DNA of 64,000 nt from Arsukibacterium tuosuense (GTDB lineage: Bacteria; Pseudomonadota; Gammaproteobacteria; Enterobacterales; Alteromonadaceae), in NCBI RefSeq assembly GCF_900215315.1, contig NZ_OBEB01000006.1, forward strand, positions 1 to 64,000, given 5' to 3'. A program made the position numbers and the translations under genes. Under the pieces are notes generated by a model. It saw only the letters and a list, made by a program, of their open reading frames with translations, did no database searches and was not told the origin of the DNA. Below, in pieces: positions 34,966 to 45,499 of the stretch; position 1 is the first letter of the stretch; each line of letters begins with the position of its first letter.

Positions 34966-35694
34966 ATGGCAAAAGTTTCTATGCGCGACATGCTCCAGGC
35001 GGGCGTGCACTTCGGTCACCAAACCCGTTACTGGAACCCAAAGATGAAGCCGTTCATTTTTGGTGCCCGTAATAAAGTTCATATCATTAACCTTGAGCAA
35101 ACCGTACCGATGATGAATGACGCTTTAGCGTTTATTCAACAGGTATCTGCCAAGAAAGGTAAAATTTTATTCGTTGGTACCAAGCGTGCCGCGTCTGAAG
35201 CCATCAAAGAAGCGGCAGCTAAAGTTGACCAATTCTATGTTAACCACCGCTGGTTAGGTGGCATGCTGACTAACTGGAAAACCGTTCGTCAGTCAATCAA
35301 GCGTTTAAAAGACCTGGAAGCGCAAAGCCAGGATGGTACTTTCGACAAGCTGACCAAGAAAGAAGCTTTAGACCGTACCCGTGAAATGGACAAGCTGGAA
35401 AAAAGCTTAGGCGGTATCAAGGACATGGGCGGCTTACCAGACGTACTGTTCGTGATCGACGCTGACCATGAACACATCGCGATCAAAGAAGCCAACAACC
35501 TGGGTATCCCGGTAGTATCAGTTGTTGATACTAACTCTGATCCTAAAGGTGTTGACTATGTGATCCCAGGTAACGACGACGCTATCCGCGCCATCCAGTT
35601 ATATCTGGCAGCGGTAGGTCAGGCTATCCAGGAAGGTCGTGACAAAAACATCGAAGTTCAGGCGGAAGCTGAAAGCTTCGTTGAAGCAGAATAA
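34966..35694 (+). CDS. rpsB: Ribosomal protein S2
   Basis: Start at the ATG at 34966; the open frame continues upstream but S2 begins [19 protein letters not shown]. 242 residues (241 in E. coli), with [25 protein letters not shown] and the C-terminal [36 protein letters not shown]. It is part of the 30S subunit and helps seat S1. First gene of the rightward core run, with tsf next. Confidence 0.97.
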   Translation: MAKVSMRDMLQAGVHFGHQTRYWNPKMKPFIFGARNKVHIINLEQTVPMMNDALAFIQQVSAKKGKILFVGTKRAASEAIKEAAAKVDQFYVNHRWLGGMLTNWKTVRQSIKRLKDLEAQSQDGTFDKLTKKEALDRTREMDKLEKSLGGIKDMGGLPDVLFVIDADHEHIAIKEANNLGIPVVSVVDTNSDPKGVDYVIPGNDDAIRAIQLYLAAVGQAIQEGRDKNIEVQAEAESFVEAE

Positions 35695-35741
35695 TTTTTC
35701 TGTCATTTAAGCCTGTCAGGCTTAATTCAGAAGACCTTTGC

Positions 35742-35766
35742 AACAGGGGCAACTTTGCCCCTGTTT
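35742..35766 (+). terminator. Attenuator between rpsB and tsf
   Basis: Stem aacaggggc (35742-35750) / gcccctgttt (35757-35766) with a 6-base loop; the following T-tract is weak. A hairpin here is usual in gammaproteobacteria and lowers tsf expression relative to rpsB rather than ending transcription completely. Confidence 0.7.
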
Positions 35767-35797
35767 GTCCAACCGGAATTAACACGAGGAAGCTCCC

Positions 35798-36670
35798 ATG
35801 GCTGTAACTGCGGCTCTAGTAAAAGAACTTCGCGAGCGCACTGGCGCTGGCATGATGGATTGTAAAAAAGCATTGGAAGAAACTGGCGGCGATATCGAAG
35901 CGGCCATTGATGCGATGCGTAAAAGTGGTTTAGCGAAAGCGGCCAAAAAAGCCGGCCGTATTGCTGCTGAAGGTGTCATCATTACCCGCGTTGCCAATGG
36001 TTACGGTTTAGCAGTTGAATTTAACTGTGAAACTGATTTCGTTGCCCGCGATGCCAACTTCCTGGCTTTTGCTAACAGCGTTGCTGATTTAGCCCACGCA
36101 AACAAGTTATTTACTGCTGAAGCCATCTTAGCTGCTGATTTAAACGGTACTTCGGTTGAAGATACCCGCGCTACGCTGGTTGCTAAAATTGGTGAAAACA
36201 TTAATGTCCGCCGTGCAGCTGTAGTTGAAGGCGACGTTATTGGTCAGTATGTTCACTCTGGTCGTATCGGTGTATTAGCGGTGCTGGAAGGTGGTAACGA
36301 AGACGTGGCAAAAGATGTTGCTATGCACGTTGCTGCAAACAACCCAAGCTATGTAAACCCGGAAGACGTATCTGCTGAAGTGGTAGAACGTGAACGCCAA
36401 ATCCAGATCGATATCGCGATTAACAGCGGCAAGCCGAAAGAAATCGCTGAGAAAATGGTAGCCGGCCGGATGAGCAAGTTCACTGGCGAAGTCAGCTTAA
36501 CTGGCCAGCCTTTTGTTAAAGATCCGTCAATGAATACTGGCGAATTCTTAAAGCAAAATAGTGCCAAAGCAATCTCTTTTATCCGCTTAGAAGTGGGTGA
36601 AGGTATTGAAAAGAAAGAAGAAGATTTCGCTGCTGAAGTAGCTGCGCAGATCGCTGCGGCGAAAAAGTAA
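35798..36670 (+). CDS. tsf: Elongation factor Ts
   Basis: A 290-residue protein. The N-terminal UBA-like part has [21 protein letters not shown] with the conserved GAGMMDCK, then AAEGVI and [16 protein letters not shown] in the core that contacts EF-Tu, and [10 protein letters not shown] further on. It exchanges GDP for GTP on EF-Tu. It has an aggaag ribosome site and is followed by a strong terminator at 36709. Confidence 0.97.
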   Translation: MAVTAALVKELRERTGAGMMDCKKALEETGGDIEAAIDAMRKSGLAKAAKKAGRIAAEGVIITRVANGYGLAVEFNCETDFVARDANFLAFANSVADLAHANKLFTAEAILAADLNGTSVEDTRATLVAKIGENINVRRAAVVEGDVIGQYVHSGRIGVLAVLEGGNEDVAKDVAMHVAANNPSYVNPEDVSAEVVERERQIQIDIAINSGKPKEIAEKMVAGRMSKFTGEVSLTGQPFVKDPSMNTGEFLKQNSAKAISFIRLEVGEGIEKKEEDFAAEVAAQIAAAKK

Positions 36671-36708
36671 TTTGCGCTTTAGCAAATTGCCAAAACCCGC
36701 TAGAATAA

Positions 36709-36734
36709 CCGCGACCTAAGGTCGCGGTTTTTTT
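36709..36734 (+). terminator. Rho-independent terminator after tsf
   Basis: Stem ccgcgacc (36709-36716) / ggtcgcgg (36720-36727) with a 3-base loop and seven T. It ends the rpsB-tsf unit, 38 bases after the tsf stop and 42 bases before pyrH. Confidence 0.92.
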
Positions 36735-36775
36735 ATGTCTTTTATCCAGCACGTTTTTCAGCACTAGGGGCACCC

Positions 36776-37516
36776 ATGAGTATCAATCCAAAACCAACCT
36801 ACCGACGCATCCTGTTAAAATTAAGCGGTGAGGCCCTGATGGGCGACGAAGGCTTTGGTATCGACCCGAAAGTACTGGATCGGATGGCACAGGAAATAAA
36901 AGAACTGGTTGAGCTGGGGGTGCAGGTTGGCATCGTGATTGGCGGTGGCAATATTTTCCGCGGTGAGGGTCTGGCAAAAGCCGGTATGAACCGGGTAGTC
37001 GGGGACCATATGGGTATGCTGGCGACGGTAATGAATGGCCTGGCGATGCGGGATGCGCTGCACCGTGCTTATGTCAACGCCAGAATGATGAGTGCTATTC
37101 CGCTAAATGGCGTCTGTGATAACTACAGCTGGGCAGAAGCAATCAGCTATTTAAAATCGGGCCGGGTGGTTATTTTTTCTGCCGGAACCGGTAATCCGTT
37201 TTTTACCACCGACTCCGCAGCGTGTTTGCGAGGTATTGAAATTGAAGCTGACGCCGTATTAAAAGCCACCAAAGTAGAAGGTGTTTATTCAGCCGACCCG
37301 GTAAAAGACCCTGCTGCCACGCTTTATAGCCAGTTGACCTATAACGAGGTACTGGATAAAGAATTAAAAGTAATGGATTTAGCGGCTTTTACCCTGGCCC
37401 GCGATCATAATTTACAAATTCGGGTATTTAATATGAATAAGCCAGGTGCGTTAAAACGGGTGATAATGGGCGAGCAGGAAGGCACCGTTATCGACCACGC
37501 AGAAAATTTACAGTAA
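36776..37516 (+). CDS. pyrH: UMP kinase
   Basis: A 246-residue amino acid kinase-fold protein: [13 protein letters not shown] at about 11-23, [50 protein letters not shown] and [21 protein letters not shown]. It phosphorylates UMP to UDP and is allosterically controlled by GTP and UTP in bacteria. It leads into frr with a 49-bp gap. Confidence 0.97.
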   Translation: MSINPKPTYRRILLKLSGEALMGDEGFGIDPKVLDRMAQEIKELVELGVQVGIVIGGGNIFRGEGLAKAGMNRVVGDHMGMLATVMNGLAMRDALHRAYVNARMMSAIPLNGVCDNYSWAEAISYLKSGRVVIFSAGTGNPFFTTDSAACLRGIEIEADAVLKATKVEGVYSADPVKDPAATLYSQLTYNEVLDKELKVMDLAAFTLARDHNLQIRVFNMNKPGALKRVIMGEQEGTVIDHAENLQ

Positions 37517-37565
37517 ACTGGCGGCTATTCTGGCCGTTGCGACATGATATAAAAGGATAACGATC

Positions 37566-38123
37566 GTGATAAACGACATTATTAAAGACAGTAAAGTAAG
37601 AATGGAAAAAAGCGTTGAAGCGCTGAAATCACAATTAAACAAAGTGCGCACCGGTCGCGCGCATCCCAGCTTACTGGATGGAATTCAGGTTTCTTATTAC
37701 GGAGCTGACACACCGCTGCGTCAGGTGGCCAACGTCTCTATCGAAGACTCCCGCACGTTAAGTATCAGTGTGTTCGATAAGAGTCTGGTGCAGGCTGTTG
37801 AGAAGGCCATTATGGCATCGGATTTGGGTTTGAACCCGATGTCTGCCGGCACCAGTATTCGGGTACCATTACCATCACTAACAGAAGAGCGTCGGCGTGA
37901 CCTGGTCAAAGTGGTTCGGGCCGAAGCTGAAGGCGGCCGGGTTGCTGTGCGTAATATTCGCCGCGATGCCAATGCCGAATTAAAAGCCTTGTTAAAAGAT
38001 AAAGACATCAGCGAAGATGATGAACGCCGCGCGGCTGATGAAGTACAAAAAGTCACCGATACTTATGTGAAAAAAATCGACGAAGTACTGGCCGATAAAG
38101 AAAAGGAACTGATGGAGGTTTAA
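37566..38123 (+). CDS. frr: Ribosome recycling factor
   Basis: A 185-residue, all-helical plus beta protein of standard length: [22 protein letters not shown] in the helix bundle, then [19 protein letters not shown] in domain II and [32 protein letters not shown] returning to the bundle. It splits post-termination ribosomes with EF-G. Terminated by the hairpin at 38148. Confidence 0.97.
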   Translation: MINDIIKDSKVRMEKSVEALKSQLNKVRTGRAHPSLLDGIQVSYYGADTPLRQVANVSIEDSRTLSISVFDKSLVQAVEKAIMASDLGLNPMSAGTSIRVPLPSLTEERRRDLVKVVRAEAEGGRVAVRNIRRDANAELKALLKDKDISEDDERRAADEVQKVTDTYVKKIDEVLADKEKELMEV

Positions 38124-38147
38124 CGTAGTCAACCACTATCAGATAAT

Positions 38148-38182
38148 AGCGCCGTATCGGTTAAGCTGTGCGGCGCTTTTTA
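38148..38182 (+). terminator. Rho-independent terminator after frr
   Basis: Stem agcgccg (38148-38154) / cggcgct (38171-38177) with a 16-base loop and a following T-run. It is in the 130-bp gap before uppS. Confidence 0.7.
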
Positions 38183-38253
38183 TTATGGGTTGAGCACATT
38201 AATGCAAACCGTACAGCAGTATTAAAGCAATACTAAAGGACAGGTCTTATTCT

Positions 38254-39015
38254 ATGACTGCAGAGTCGCAGATCGGGCAGCAGACGTTACCACGCCATGT
38301 CGCCATAATAATGGATGGCAATGGCAGGTGGGCACAACGTCAAGGGAAGCCAAGAGTTTGGGGGCATAAAAAAGGAGCGGAGGCAGTGCGTCGGGCAGTC
38401 AGTTTCTGCCGGCAATTAGGCATTCCTTCGCTGACGTTGTTCGCTTTTAGCAGTGAAAACTGGCGTCGTCCGCAAGCGGAAGTTGATACTCTGATGCAGC
38501 TGTTTATGCTGGTGCTAAAAAAAGAAGTTAAAAGCTTGCACAAGCATAACGTTAAGTTGCAAATAGTTGGCGATTTGTCGGCATTTGATCAAAAACTCCG
38601 GGCAAGCATTACCGCTGCTGAAGAGTTGACCGCTGACAACACCGCTATGACATTAAATATTGCAGCAAACTATGGTGGTCGCTGGGATATGCTGAATGCC
38701 GCACGCCAGTTGGCTGTTAAAGTGCAGGCAAATGAGCTGTTACCTGAGGCCATTACCGAGCAGATGCTGGCCGGGCATATACAATTGCACGACCAGCCGG
38801 AACTGGATTTACTTATTCGTACCGGTGGTGATTTGCGGATCAGCAACTTTTTATTGTGGCAGGCTGCTTATGCAGAGCTGTGGTTTACCGAAACCCTGTG
38901 GCCTGACTTTGATAAAAGCGTGTTTGCTGATGCCATAGCCGCTTTCGTTAACCGGGAGCGACGCTTCGGCTGTACCGGTGAGCAAATTCAGGCAATGCTG
39001 CACAATAAAGGATAA
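38254..39015 (+). CDS. uppS: Undecaprenyl diphosphate synthase
   Basis: A 253-residue cis-prenyltransferase. The diphosphate-binding HVAIIMDGNGRWAQ carries catalytic Asp21, followed by GHKKGAEAVR, LTLFAFSSENWRRP, and LDLLIRTGGDLRISNFLLWQAAYAELWF with the conserved Arg pair. It makes the C55 carrier lipid for peptidoglycan and O-antigen synthesis. It directly precedes cdsA, with a 5-bp gap. Confidence 0.97.
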   Translation: MTAESQIGQQTLPRHVAIIMDGNGRWAQRQGKPRVWGHKKGAEAVRRAVSFCRQLGIPSLTLFAFSSENWRRPQAEVDTLMQLFMLVLKKEVKSLHKHNVKLQIVGDLSAFDQKLRASITAAEELTADNTAMTLNIAANYGGRWDMLNAARQLAVKVQANELLPEAITEQMLAGHIQLHDQPELDLLIRTGGDLRISNFLLWQAAYAELWFTETLWPDFDKSVFADAIAAFVNRERRFGCTGEQIQAMLHNKG

Positions 39016-39020
39016 CGAGT

Positions 39021-39881
39021 TTGTTTAAACAACGAGTACTAACAGCTTTACTGCTGGCACCTCTGGCTTTACTGGCGGTGTTTTATTTGCCGCTTGGCAG
39101 CTTTGCGTTGTTTGTGTCTGTAGCTTTTACGCTTGGTGCCTGGGAGTGGAGTGGTTTTTGTGGCCTGGCCAATCGCACTATGCGGGCGGTATATACGGGT
39201 TTAACGGCAGCCATACTCTGCCTGCTTTATTACCTGCAACCGATAGCGCTGCAATACTTATTTGCCGACACCTTTACCCTTACCCTGGTAATGGCCGGGG
39301 TGATCTGGTGGCTGCTGGCAGTCGTGCTGGTATTAACTTTCCCTCGTAGCCAGGGTTTCTGGGCAGGCCGAGACTGGTTAAAAGCCTTAATGGGCTGGTT
39401 AACATTGTTGCCTGCCTGGAGTGCTATCGTATTTGTCCGCGGTATCGATTACCCGCAGGCCGAGTTTACCGGTGCCTGGCTGTTATTTGGCTTACTTGGT
39501 CTGGTTTGGGCTGCGGATATCGGTGGCTATGTTATCGGCAAGCCATTTGGTAAAAATAAACTGTTGCCAAAAGTCAGCCCCGGCAAAACGCTGGAAGGCA
39601 TGCTGGGCGGCATGCTGTTGGTGCTATTGCTGGTTAGTGCGGTGGGTTACTGGAAAAACTGGCCAGCCCAAATGCCTTACTGGTATTTGGCTGCCATAGT
39701 GTTAACCGCATTGTCGGTATTTGGTGATTTAACGGAAAGCATGTTTAAACGCGCCGCCGGCAAGAAAGACAGCGGGGCCTTTTTACCGGGCCATGGTGGC
39801 ATTCTGGACAGGATTGACAGCCTGACTGCCACCGCGCCGCTGTACGCGTTAATTCTGGCATTATTTGGTGGCTTGAATTGA
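39021..39881 (+). CDS. cdsA: Phosphatidate cytidylyltransferase
   Basis: A 286-residue membrane protein with about eight hydrophobic segments and the CDP-diglyceride synthase signature SVFGDLTESMFKRAAGKKDSGAFLPGHGGILDRIDSL near the C-terminus. It makes CDP-diacylglycerol from CTP and phosphatidate. The only sensible start is TTG at 39021 (TTG TTT AAA CAA CGA), with an aagga sequence about nine bases upstream. The stop overlaps the dxr ATG by one base. Confidence 0.95.
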   Translation: MFKQRVLTALLLAPLALLAVFYLPLGSFALFVSVAFTLGAWEWSGFCGLANRTMRAVYTGLTAAILCLLYYLQPIALQYLFADTFTLTLVMAGVIWWLLAVVLVLTFPRSQGFWAGRDWLKALMGWLTLLPAWSAIVFVRGIDYPQAEFTGAWLLFGLLGLVWAADIGGYVIGKPFGKNKLLPKVSPGKTLEGMLGGMLLVLLLVSAVGYWKNWPAQMPYWYLAAIVLTALSVFGDLTESMFKRAAGKKDSGAFLPGHGGILDRIDSLTATAPLYALILALFGGLN

Positions 39882-41074
39882 TGCGGCAGGTCGTTATTCT
39901 TGGCGCGACCGGCTCTATTGGTTGCAGCACCTTGTCTGTGCTGGCAATGCACCCTCAGCAATTTAAGGTGCTGGCACTGACTGCTGCCACTCAGGTTGAT
40001 AAGTTATTAGCCCAGTGCCTGGAGTTTCAGCCACGTTTTGCAGCGATGTTGTGTCCAAAAGCCGCCGCAGAGCTAAAAGCAGCATTGGCAAGCCATGCAA
40101 GTGCCACCGAAGTTCTGGCAGGTCCTGATGCGCTGGCAGAGCTTGCTGCGCATCCTGATGCTGATATCGTGATGGCGGCTATTGTTGGTGCCGCGGGCTT
40201 ACTGCCTACTCTGGCCGCAGTGGAGCAGGGCAAAACGGTATTGCTGGCTAATAAAGAAGCGTTGGTCATGTCTGGCGAGTTGTTTATGGATAAAGTACAA
40301 CGCCATGGTGCGACGTTGCTACCAATAGACAGTGAGCATAATGCTATTTTTCAATGTTTACCTGCAGCATTTCAGCAGGCGAAACAACGCCCTGCGCTCA
40401 GTGAAATGGGTATCGCCAAATTACTGCTGACCGGCAGTGGCGGGCCTTTTCTGAGCAGAGATATCAATACTTTTGCAACAGTAACTGTTGCTGAAGCTGT
40501 TGCGCATCCGAACTGGAGTATGGGCCAGAAAATATCGGTCGACAGCGCTACCATGATGAACAAAGGCCTGGAGTTTATTGAAGCTCGCTGGTTATTTAAT
40601 TGTGCCCCGGCTGATATCGAAGTGGTTATTCATCCGCAGAGTATTATCCACTCCATGGTGCAATATACCGACGGGTCAGTGTTGGCGCAGCTTGGCCAGC
40701 CGGATATGCGAACGCCAATTGCGCATGCTCTGGCATTCCCAGACCGGATAAGCAGTCCGGTACAACCTCTGGATTTCAGTCAGCTGGCTAATTTCAGCTT
40801 CAGCAAGCCTGAGCCTGAACGTTACCCCAATTTGTATCTGGCTATTGCTGCCTGTGCAGCGGGCCAGGGGGCTACCACGGCGCTAAACGCAGCGAATGAA
40901 GTGGCGGTGGCCGCTTTTATTACTGAACAGATTCGTTTTACTGACATAACTCGTCTTAATGAAAAATGTCTGGCACATTTCCTTAACTATGCTGCCCGCT
41001 CGCTGGATGATATAGTAGCGCTCGATTTTGAAGCCCGCGCCTATGCGCAACAGTTGGTAAGGACCTTAAATTAA
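39881..41074 (+). CDS. dxr: 1-deoxy-D-xylulose 5-phosphate reductoisomerase
   Basis: Start at the ATG at 39881, overlapping the cdsA stop (TGATG); a TTG three bases earlier is in frame. The 397-residue product has the NADPH motif ILGATGSIGCSTLSVL, ALLANKEALVMSGELF, the metal/substrate segment LLPIDSEHNAIFQCL, LLTGSGGPF and HPNWSMGQKISVDSATMMNKGLE. It is the first committed step of the MEP isoprenoid pathway. The stop overlaps the rseP start. Confidence 0.96.
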   Translation: MRQVVILGATGSIGCSTLSVLAMHPQQFKVLALTAATQVDKLLAQCLEFQPRFAAMLCPKAAAELKAALASHASATEVLAGPDALAELAAHPDADIVMAAIVGAAGLLPTLAAVEQGKTVLLANKEALVMSGELFMDKVQRHGATLLPIDSEHNAIFQCLPAAFQQAKQRPALSEMGIAKLLLTGSGGPFLSRDINTFATVTVAEAVAHPNWSMGQKISVDSATMMNKGLEFIEARWLFNCAPADIEVVIHPQSIIHSMVQYTDGSVLAQLGQPDMRTPIAHALAFPDRISSPVQPLDFSQLANFSFSKPEPERYPNLYLAIAACAAGQGATTALNAANEVAVAAFITEQIRFTDITRLNEKCLAHFLNYAARSLDDIVALDFEARAYAQQLVRTLN

Positions 41075-42429
41075 TGGCGGTATTTTTATGGAATGCCTTT
41101 ACCTTCGTGGTTGCGCTGGGGTTATTGGTTACCGTACATGAGTTTGGCCATTTCTGGGTTGCCCGAAAAAATGGTGTGCTGGTAAAGCGTTTTTCTATTG
41201 GTTTTGGTAAAGCACTGTTCAGCTGGCGCGACAGGCAAGGTACTGAGTTTGTTATTGCGGCTATTCCATTGGGTGGCTACGTGCGGATGTTAGACGAGCG
41301 AATTGACCCGGTGTTACCGCAGTTTGCCGATCTGGCCTTTAACCATAAAACAGTGTGGCAGCGCATGGCTATCATTGCTGCTGGCCCTGCGGCTAATTTT
41401 ATCTTTGCCATTTTCATTTTATGGCTGATGTATTTAATTGGAGTGCAGGAAGCAAAACCGGTTATTGCTGCTGTGCAACCGCAGTCCATTGTTGCCGACG
41501 CCGGCGTGCAGGGCAACGAGCAAATAATAAGTATTAATGGTCACACGGCCAGAGACTTGCGCAGCACTAATTTATTGCTGGTTGAACAGCTGGGCCGCGC
41601 GCAACTGACGATGGGTTTAGAGGATATTAACTCAGGGCAGCAGCGCCAGGTGCAGCTTAATCTGGCTGACTGGCAGTTTGATCCTGAGCGGCAAACCGTA
41701 TTTGCCAGTTTGGGTATTGAGCTGATGCAGCCGCAAAGAACTACTGAGCTGGCAGTGGTGGTTCCAGAGTCAGCAGCAGAGCGGGCAGGGTTGCAAAAAG
41801 GTGACATTATCAAACGGATTGATGACGAGCTGATAAACGACTGGCCAACGTTAGAGCGGGTTATTCAGCAAAATGCAGAACAAACGCTGCAGCTGGAAAT
41901 CAGTAGAGCCGGGCAAAACTTACAGCTTACTGCTACTCCTGAGTTACTGACCCGGGACGATGGCTTTAGTCAGGGCATGTTAGGTATTCAACCCGTTGTT
42001 ACGCCCTGGCCTGAAGGCATTATCTATACGCAGCGATACGGCGTGTTTGGTGCCATTGGTGAAGGGGTAGGCCAAACCTGGCAACTCACCCGGTTAAGTT
42101 TTGCGATGGTGGCAAAACTGCTTACCGGTGATGTGTCGGTTAAGCATTTAAGCGGGCCTATCTCGATTGCTCAGGGAGCGGGTGATACGGCCAGCATGGG
42201 CCTGATTGCCTTTTTAGCGTTTCTGGCGCTGATTAGCGTCAATCTGGCCGTTATTAATTTATTGCCATTACCCATTTTGGATGGTGGCCATTTAATGTAT
42301 CTTGTGGTGGAACTAATACGCGGTAAACCTGTCTCTGAAAAGGCGCAGGAAATAGGTTTTCGCTTTGGAGCTTTAGTCCTGCTGATGTTAATGGGAATTG
42401 CGCTGCTCAACGATATTTCTCGTTTGTAA
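41074..42429 (+). CDS. rseP: RIP zinc metalloprotease RseP
   Basis: A 451-residue site-2 protease. The zinc motif HEFGH is at 22-26 in the first membrane segment, and the third ligand region NLLPLPILDGGHLMYL is near 395-410. Two PDZ domains (about 115-200 and 205-290) lie between membrane segments. It performs the second cleavage of anti-sigma-E factor RseA in the inner membrane. One-base overlap with dxr; 26 bp to bamA. Confidence 0.96.
   Translation: MAVFLWNAFTFVVALGLLVTVHEFGHFWVARKNGVLVKRFSIGFGKALFSWRDRQGTEFVIAAIPLGGYVRMLDERIDPVLPQFADLAFNHKTVWQRMAIIAAGPAANFIFAIFILWLMYLIGVQEAKPVIAAVQPQSIVADAGVQGNEQIISINGHTARDLRSTNLLLVEQLGRAQLTMGLEDINSGQQRQVQLNLADWQFDPERQTVFASLGIELMQPQRTTELAVVVPESAAERAGLQKGDIIKRIDDELINDWPTLERVIQQNAEQTLQLEISRAGQNLQLTATPELLTRDDGFSQGMLGIQPVVTPWPEGIIYTQRYGVFGAIGEGVGQTWQLTRLSFAMVAKLLTGDVSVKHLSGPISIAQGAGDTASMGLIAFLAFLALISVNLAVINLLPLPILDGGHLMYLVVELIRGKPVSEKAQEIGFRFGALVLLMLMGIALLNDISRL
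42309..42338 (+). promoter_or_regulatory. Candidate sigma-E promoter inside rseP
   Basis: ggaacta at 42309-42315 resembles the sigma-E -35 (ggaactt), and tctctga at 42332-42338 lies about 16 bases on, resembling the tctga-type -10. In E. coli bamA and skp are transcribed in part from a sigma-E promoter within rseP, so position fits. The match is imperfect. Confidence 0.3.
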
Positions 42430-42455
42430 TAAACTAATCATAAGTAGTTCAAATA

Positions 42456-44957
42456 ATGACAATTAAACGATTAGTAGCTGCGATGTTACTTGCCACTGGT
42501 AGTAGCTCGTTGCTAGCTGAAGAATCATTTACCGTTCAGGATATTCAGGTTGAAGGCTTGCAGCGCGTTGCGCTCGGTGCCGCCCTGAATAACCTGCCGT
42601 TTACTGTGGGCGACACTGTCACAGAGTACAGTTTGTCTCGTAGTATTAAAACCTTGTATGGTGCTGGCCACTTTGACGATATCAGAGTATTTCGTGATGG
42701 TAATACTATTATTTATCGGCTAAAAGAGCGGCCGACTATCAATAGTATTGAATTTGATGGCAATAAAGACATTAAAGAAGAGCAGTTGAACGAAAGCCTT
42801 GCCGGAAACCGGGTTCAGGTAGGTGAGCCGTTAGATAAAACGATTCTGAAAAGTATCGAAACCGGTTTAACTGAGTTTTACCACGGTGTCGGTAAATACC
42901 AGGCAAAAGTTGAAGCTCAGGTAACGTATCTGCCGCGTAATCGGGTTAACCTGAAACTGGAATTCGATGAAGGCGATGCGGCATCAGTCCGTCAGATCAA
43001 TATCGTTGGTAATACTATTTTTTCTAATGAAGAGCTGCTGAATCAAATTGAATCAAAACAGGATTTACCCTGGTGGCGCTTTTTAGCCTCTGACCGTTAC
43101 CAGAAGCAGACGCTGCAAGGCGATTTTGAGACGATCAACAGTTATTATCTTGACCGCGGCTATTTGCGTTTTGATATCGAATCGTCGCAAGTGTCGGTAA
43201 GCCCGGACAAAACGGCGGTTTATGTCACCCTCAATGTGGATGAAGGTGAACAATATAACATTCGCGATGTCAGTTTCGTCGGTGATCTGATTGGTCAGGA
43301 CGCAATAATTGAAGCAATTTTGCCGTTAAAAGAAGGCCAGCTATATAATGGTGCGCTGGTCACTTATACCGAGGAAAGTATTGCCAAGCTGCTGGCCCGT
43401 TTTGGCTATGCTAATTCGAAAATCCGGACTATTCCGAAAATTGACGAAGAAAGCAAAGAAGTAGATCTGACAATAAGCGTCGACCCGGGTAAACGGGTAT
43501 ACGTGCGCCGGATTGATGTTAAAGGTAACAGCAATACCCGGGATGAGGTTATCCGCCGCGAACTGCGCCAGATGGAAGGTGCATGGTTATCAAACGATTA
43601 CCTTGAATTGTCTAAAAACCGGGTCCAGCGTCTGCCTTATATTGAAGATATCAGCTTTGAAACCATGCCGGTTACCGGCAGTGATGACCAGGTTGACGTT
43701 CTTTTTACTATGAAAGAACAGCCATCGGGCAGTTTTAATGCTGGTATTTCATATGGTAGCTATCAGGGTTTGTCTTTTGAAGTCGGTGTACAGCAGTCTA
43801 ACTTTTTCGGTACCGGTAATAGTGCGGGAATCAGTTTAAGCACCAACAAATATCAGAAAAGCGTCAACCTGAGTTATACCGATCCTTATTACACGCTGGA
43901 CGGGGTCAGTCTCGGTGGTCAGCTGTTTTATTCAGATATCGATTACAGTAGTGCCTCATCTAACCTCGAAGCATACAACCAGCGCCGCTATGGCTTTGGC
44001 GCTAATGTGGGGTACCCGATAAATGAGTTCAACAGGCTGAATTTTGGTGCTAACTATGTCGTAAACAAAATTAACTCTATTCAGGAGTATGATCAGCTGC
44101 GGCATTTCAGGGCCGTATTGCTGGATGCGCAGAACCCGGACGGCGGTTACAACTTTACCAACTATGAATTCAGCGCGGGCTGGTCGCAAAGTACACTGAA
44201 CCGGGGCTTGTTCCCGACAGCAGGCCGGATGTTCAATCTGGTGTTAAGAGCGACTACGCCAAACTCAGATTTACAGTATTACAAAGTGCAGTTTGAAGCC
44301 CAAAACTATATTCCACTGAGTAATGACCACCGCTGGTCGTTCCGGAGTAAACTGGAGTTGGGTTATGGCAACGGTTATGGTGATAAAGACGGCTATGATT
44401 ACACTTTACCATTTACCGAAAACTTCTATGCCGGCGGGTCGAATTTGCGTGGTTTTGAAAACCGGATTATCGGGCCACACGCTATTTTCCGCTATCCAGG
44501 ACAAGTGCCTGGCATTCCCGATCCGATAAATGGTGGCATTACTTATCCACAAAATCCGGATGGTGACAATTATATTGTTTCTGCACGGTCTATTGGTGGT
44601 AACGCGATGGGGGTTGTGACATTAGAGCTGATCACCCCAACGCCATTTTTAAGTGATGAATACCGTAACTCAGTTCGAACCAGTCTGTTTGTTGATGCTG
44701 GTAATGTCTGGGATACTGAATTTGATATAGACCGTTATGCTAACTTAATTCAGGATAGGACAGCGTCTTCAGGGCGCGGTGTGCAGCCTTTCCTGATTGA
44801 TTATGCAGACCCTGGTTTGATTCGCGCTTCGGCTGGTGTATCTTTACAATGGATATCGCCGATGGGCCCATTAACGTTTAGTCTTGCCAAGATCATCAAA
44901 AAGCAGGAAGGTGATTTGCAGGAAAACTTTAGTTTTAATATTGGTACAACTTTCTAA
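42456..44957 (+). CDS. bamA: Outer membrane protein assembly factor BamA
   Basis: An 833-residue Omp85 protein. Signal peptide (MTIKRLVAAMLLATGSSSLLAEE), five POTRA domains to about residue 425 (FTVQDIQVEGLQRVALGAALNNLPF, then repeated I.V.GN..... patterns), and a C-terminal 16-stranded barrel with GGSNLRGFENRIIGP (the lid-lock VRGF-type motif) and a terminal Phe. It inserts beta-barrel proteins into the outer membrane. Ribosome site is weak; it is followed by skp after 16 bases. Confidence 0.96.
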   Translation: MTIKRLVAAMLLATGSSSLLAEESFTVQDIQVEGLQRVALGAALNNLPFTVGDTVTEYSLSRSIKTLYGAGHFDDIRVFRDGNTIIYRLKERPTINSIEFDGNKDIKEEQLNESLAGNRVQVGEPLDKTILKSIETGLTEFYHGVGKYQAKVEAQVTYLPRNRVNLKLEFDEGDAASVRQINIVGNTIFSNEELLNQIESKQDLPWWRFLASDRYQKQTLQGDFETINSYYLDRGYLRFDIESSQVSVSPDKTAVYVTLNVDEGEQYNIRDVSFVGDLIGQDAIIEAILPLKEGQLYNGALVTYTEESIAKLLARFGYANSKIRTIPKIDEESKEVDLTISVDPGKRVYVRRIDVKGNSNTRDEVIRRELRQMEGAWLSNDYLELSKNRVQRLPYIEDISFETMPVTGSDDQVDVLFTMKEQPSGSFNAGISYGSYQGLSFEVGVQQSNFFGTGNSAGISLSTNKYQKSVNLSYTDPYYTLDGVSLGGQLFYSDIDYSSASSNLEAYNQRRYGFGANVGYPINEFNRLNFGANYVVNKINSIQEYDQLRHFRAVLLDAQNPDGGYNFTNYEFSAGWSQSTLNRGLFPTAGRMFNLVLRATTPNSDLQYYKVQFEAQNYIPLSNDHRWSFRSKLELGYGNGYGDKDGYDYTLPFTENFYAGGSNLRGFENRIIGPHAIFRYPGQVPGIPDPINGGITYPQNPDGDNYIVSARSIGGNAMGVVTLELITPTPFLSDEYRNSVRTSLFVDAGNVWDTEFDIDRYANLIQDRTASSGRGVQPFLIDYADPGLIRASAGVSLQWISPMGPLTFSLAKIIKKQEGDLQENFSFNIGTTF

Positions 44958-44973
44958 CAAAGGTATAGGGAAA

Positions 44974-45495
44974 ATGATGTTTAAAAATACAGTAACTAAA
45001 TCCGCAATAGTATTAGTCGCCGCATTGTTCATGGCTGGCACCGCAGTGGCGAAAGAAATGAAAATTGCTTTTGTTGATATCCAGGCGGTTGCTGCTCAGA
45101 TCCCACAATCTGCAACCATTCAGGAAAATATCCGCACTGAATTTGCGACTAAAATTGACGCAATGAGCCAGTTAGAAAAAGATATCAATTTTAACATCGA
45201 AAAATTGCGCCGCGATGGTCCGACGATGAGTGAGCAGCAACAGCAGGAACTCGCTGCAAAAGTACAAGAACAACGCCAGCAATATGAAGCGACGGCACGG
45301 CCGTTAGATGAGGAGATTCGTGCCCGTCAGAACGAAGAGCGGAACAAAATTTTAACGATGATTAAAAGCGCTATCGATGTGGTAGCTGAGCGTGAAAAGT
45401 TTGATGTAGTGTTAAATGCTGGTGCGGCTGTGTACGCCAAACCAGAGTATGACATTTCTGATGCCGTTGCGGCACAGGTTAGCAAAGCGAAGTAA
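44974..45495 (+). CDS. skp: Periplasmic chaperone Skp/OmpH
   Basis: Start at the first of two adjacent ATGs (44974 and 44977), seven or less bases from agggaa; the open frame continues into bamA but that part is not Skp. The 173-residue protein has a signal peptide ending TAVAKEM, then KIAFVDIQAVAAQIPQSATIQ and a long coiled-coil arm (about 55-120, Gln/Glu/Lys-rich) that forms the tentacles of the trimer. It holds unfolded outer membrane proteins in the periplasm for BamA. Confidence 0.94.
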   Translation: MMFKNTVTKSAIVLVAALFMAGTAVAKEMKIAFVDIQAVAAQIPQSATIQENIRTEFATKIDAMSQLEKDINFNIEKLRRDGPTMSEQQQQELAAKVQEQRQQYEATARPLDEEIRARQNEERNKILTMIKSAIDVVAEREKFDVVLNAGAAVYAKPEYDISDAVAAQVSKAK

Positions 45496-45499
45496 GTTG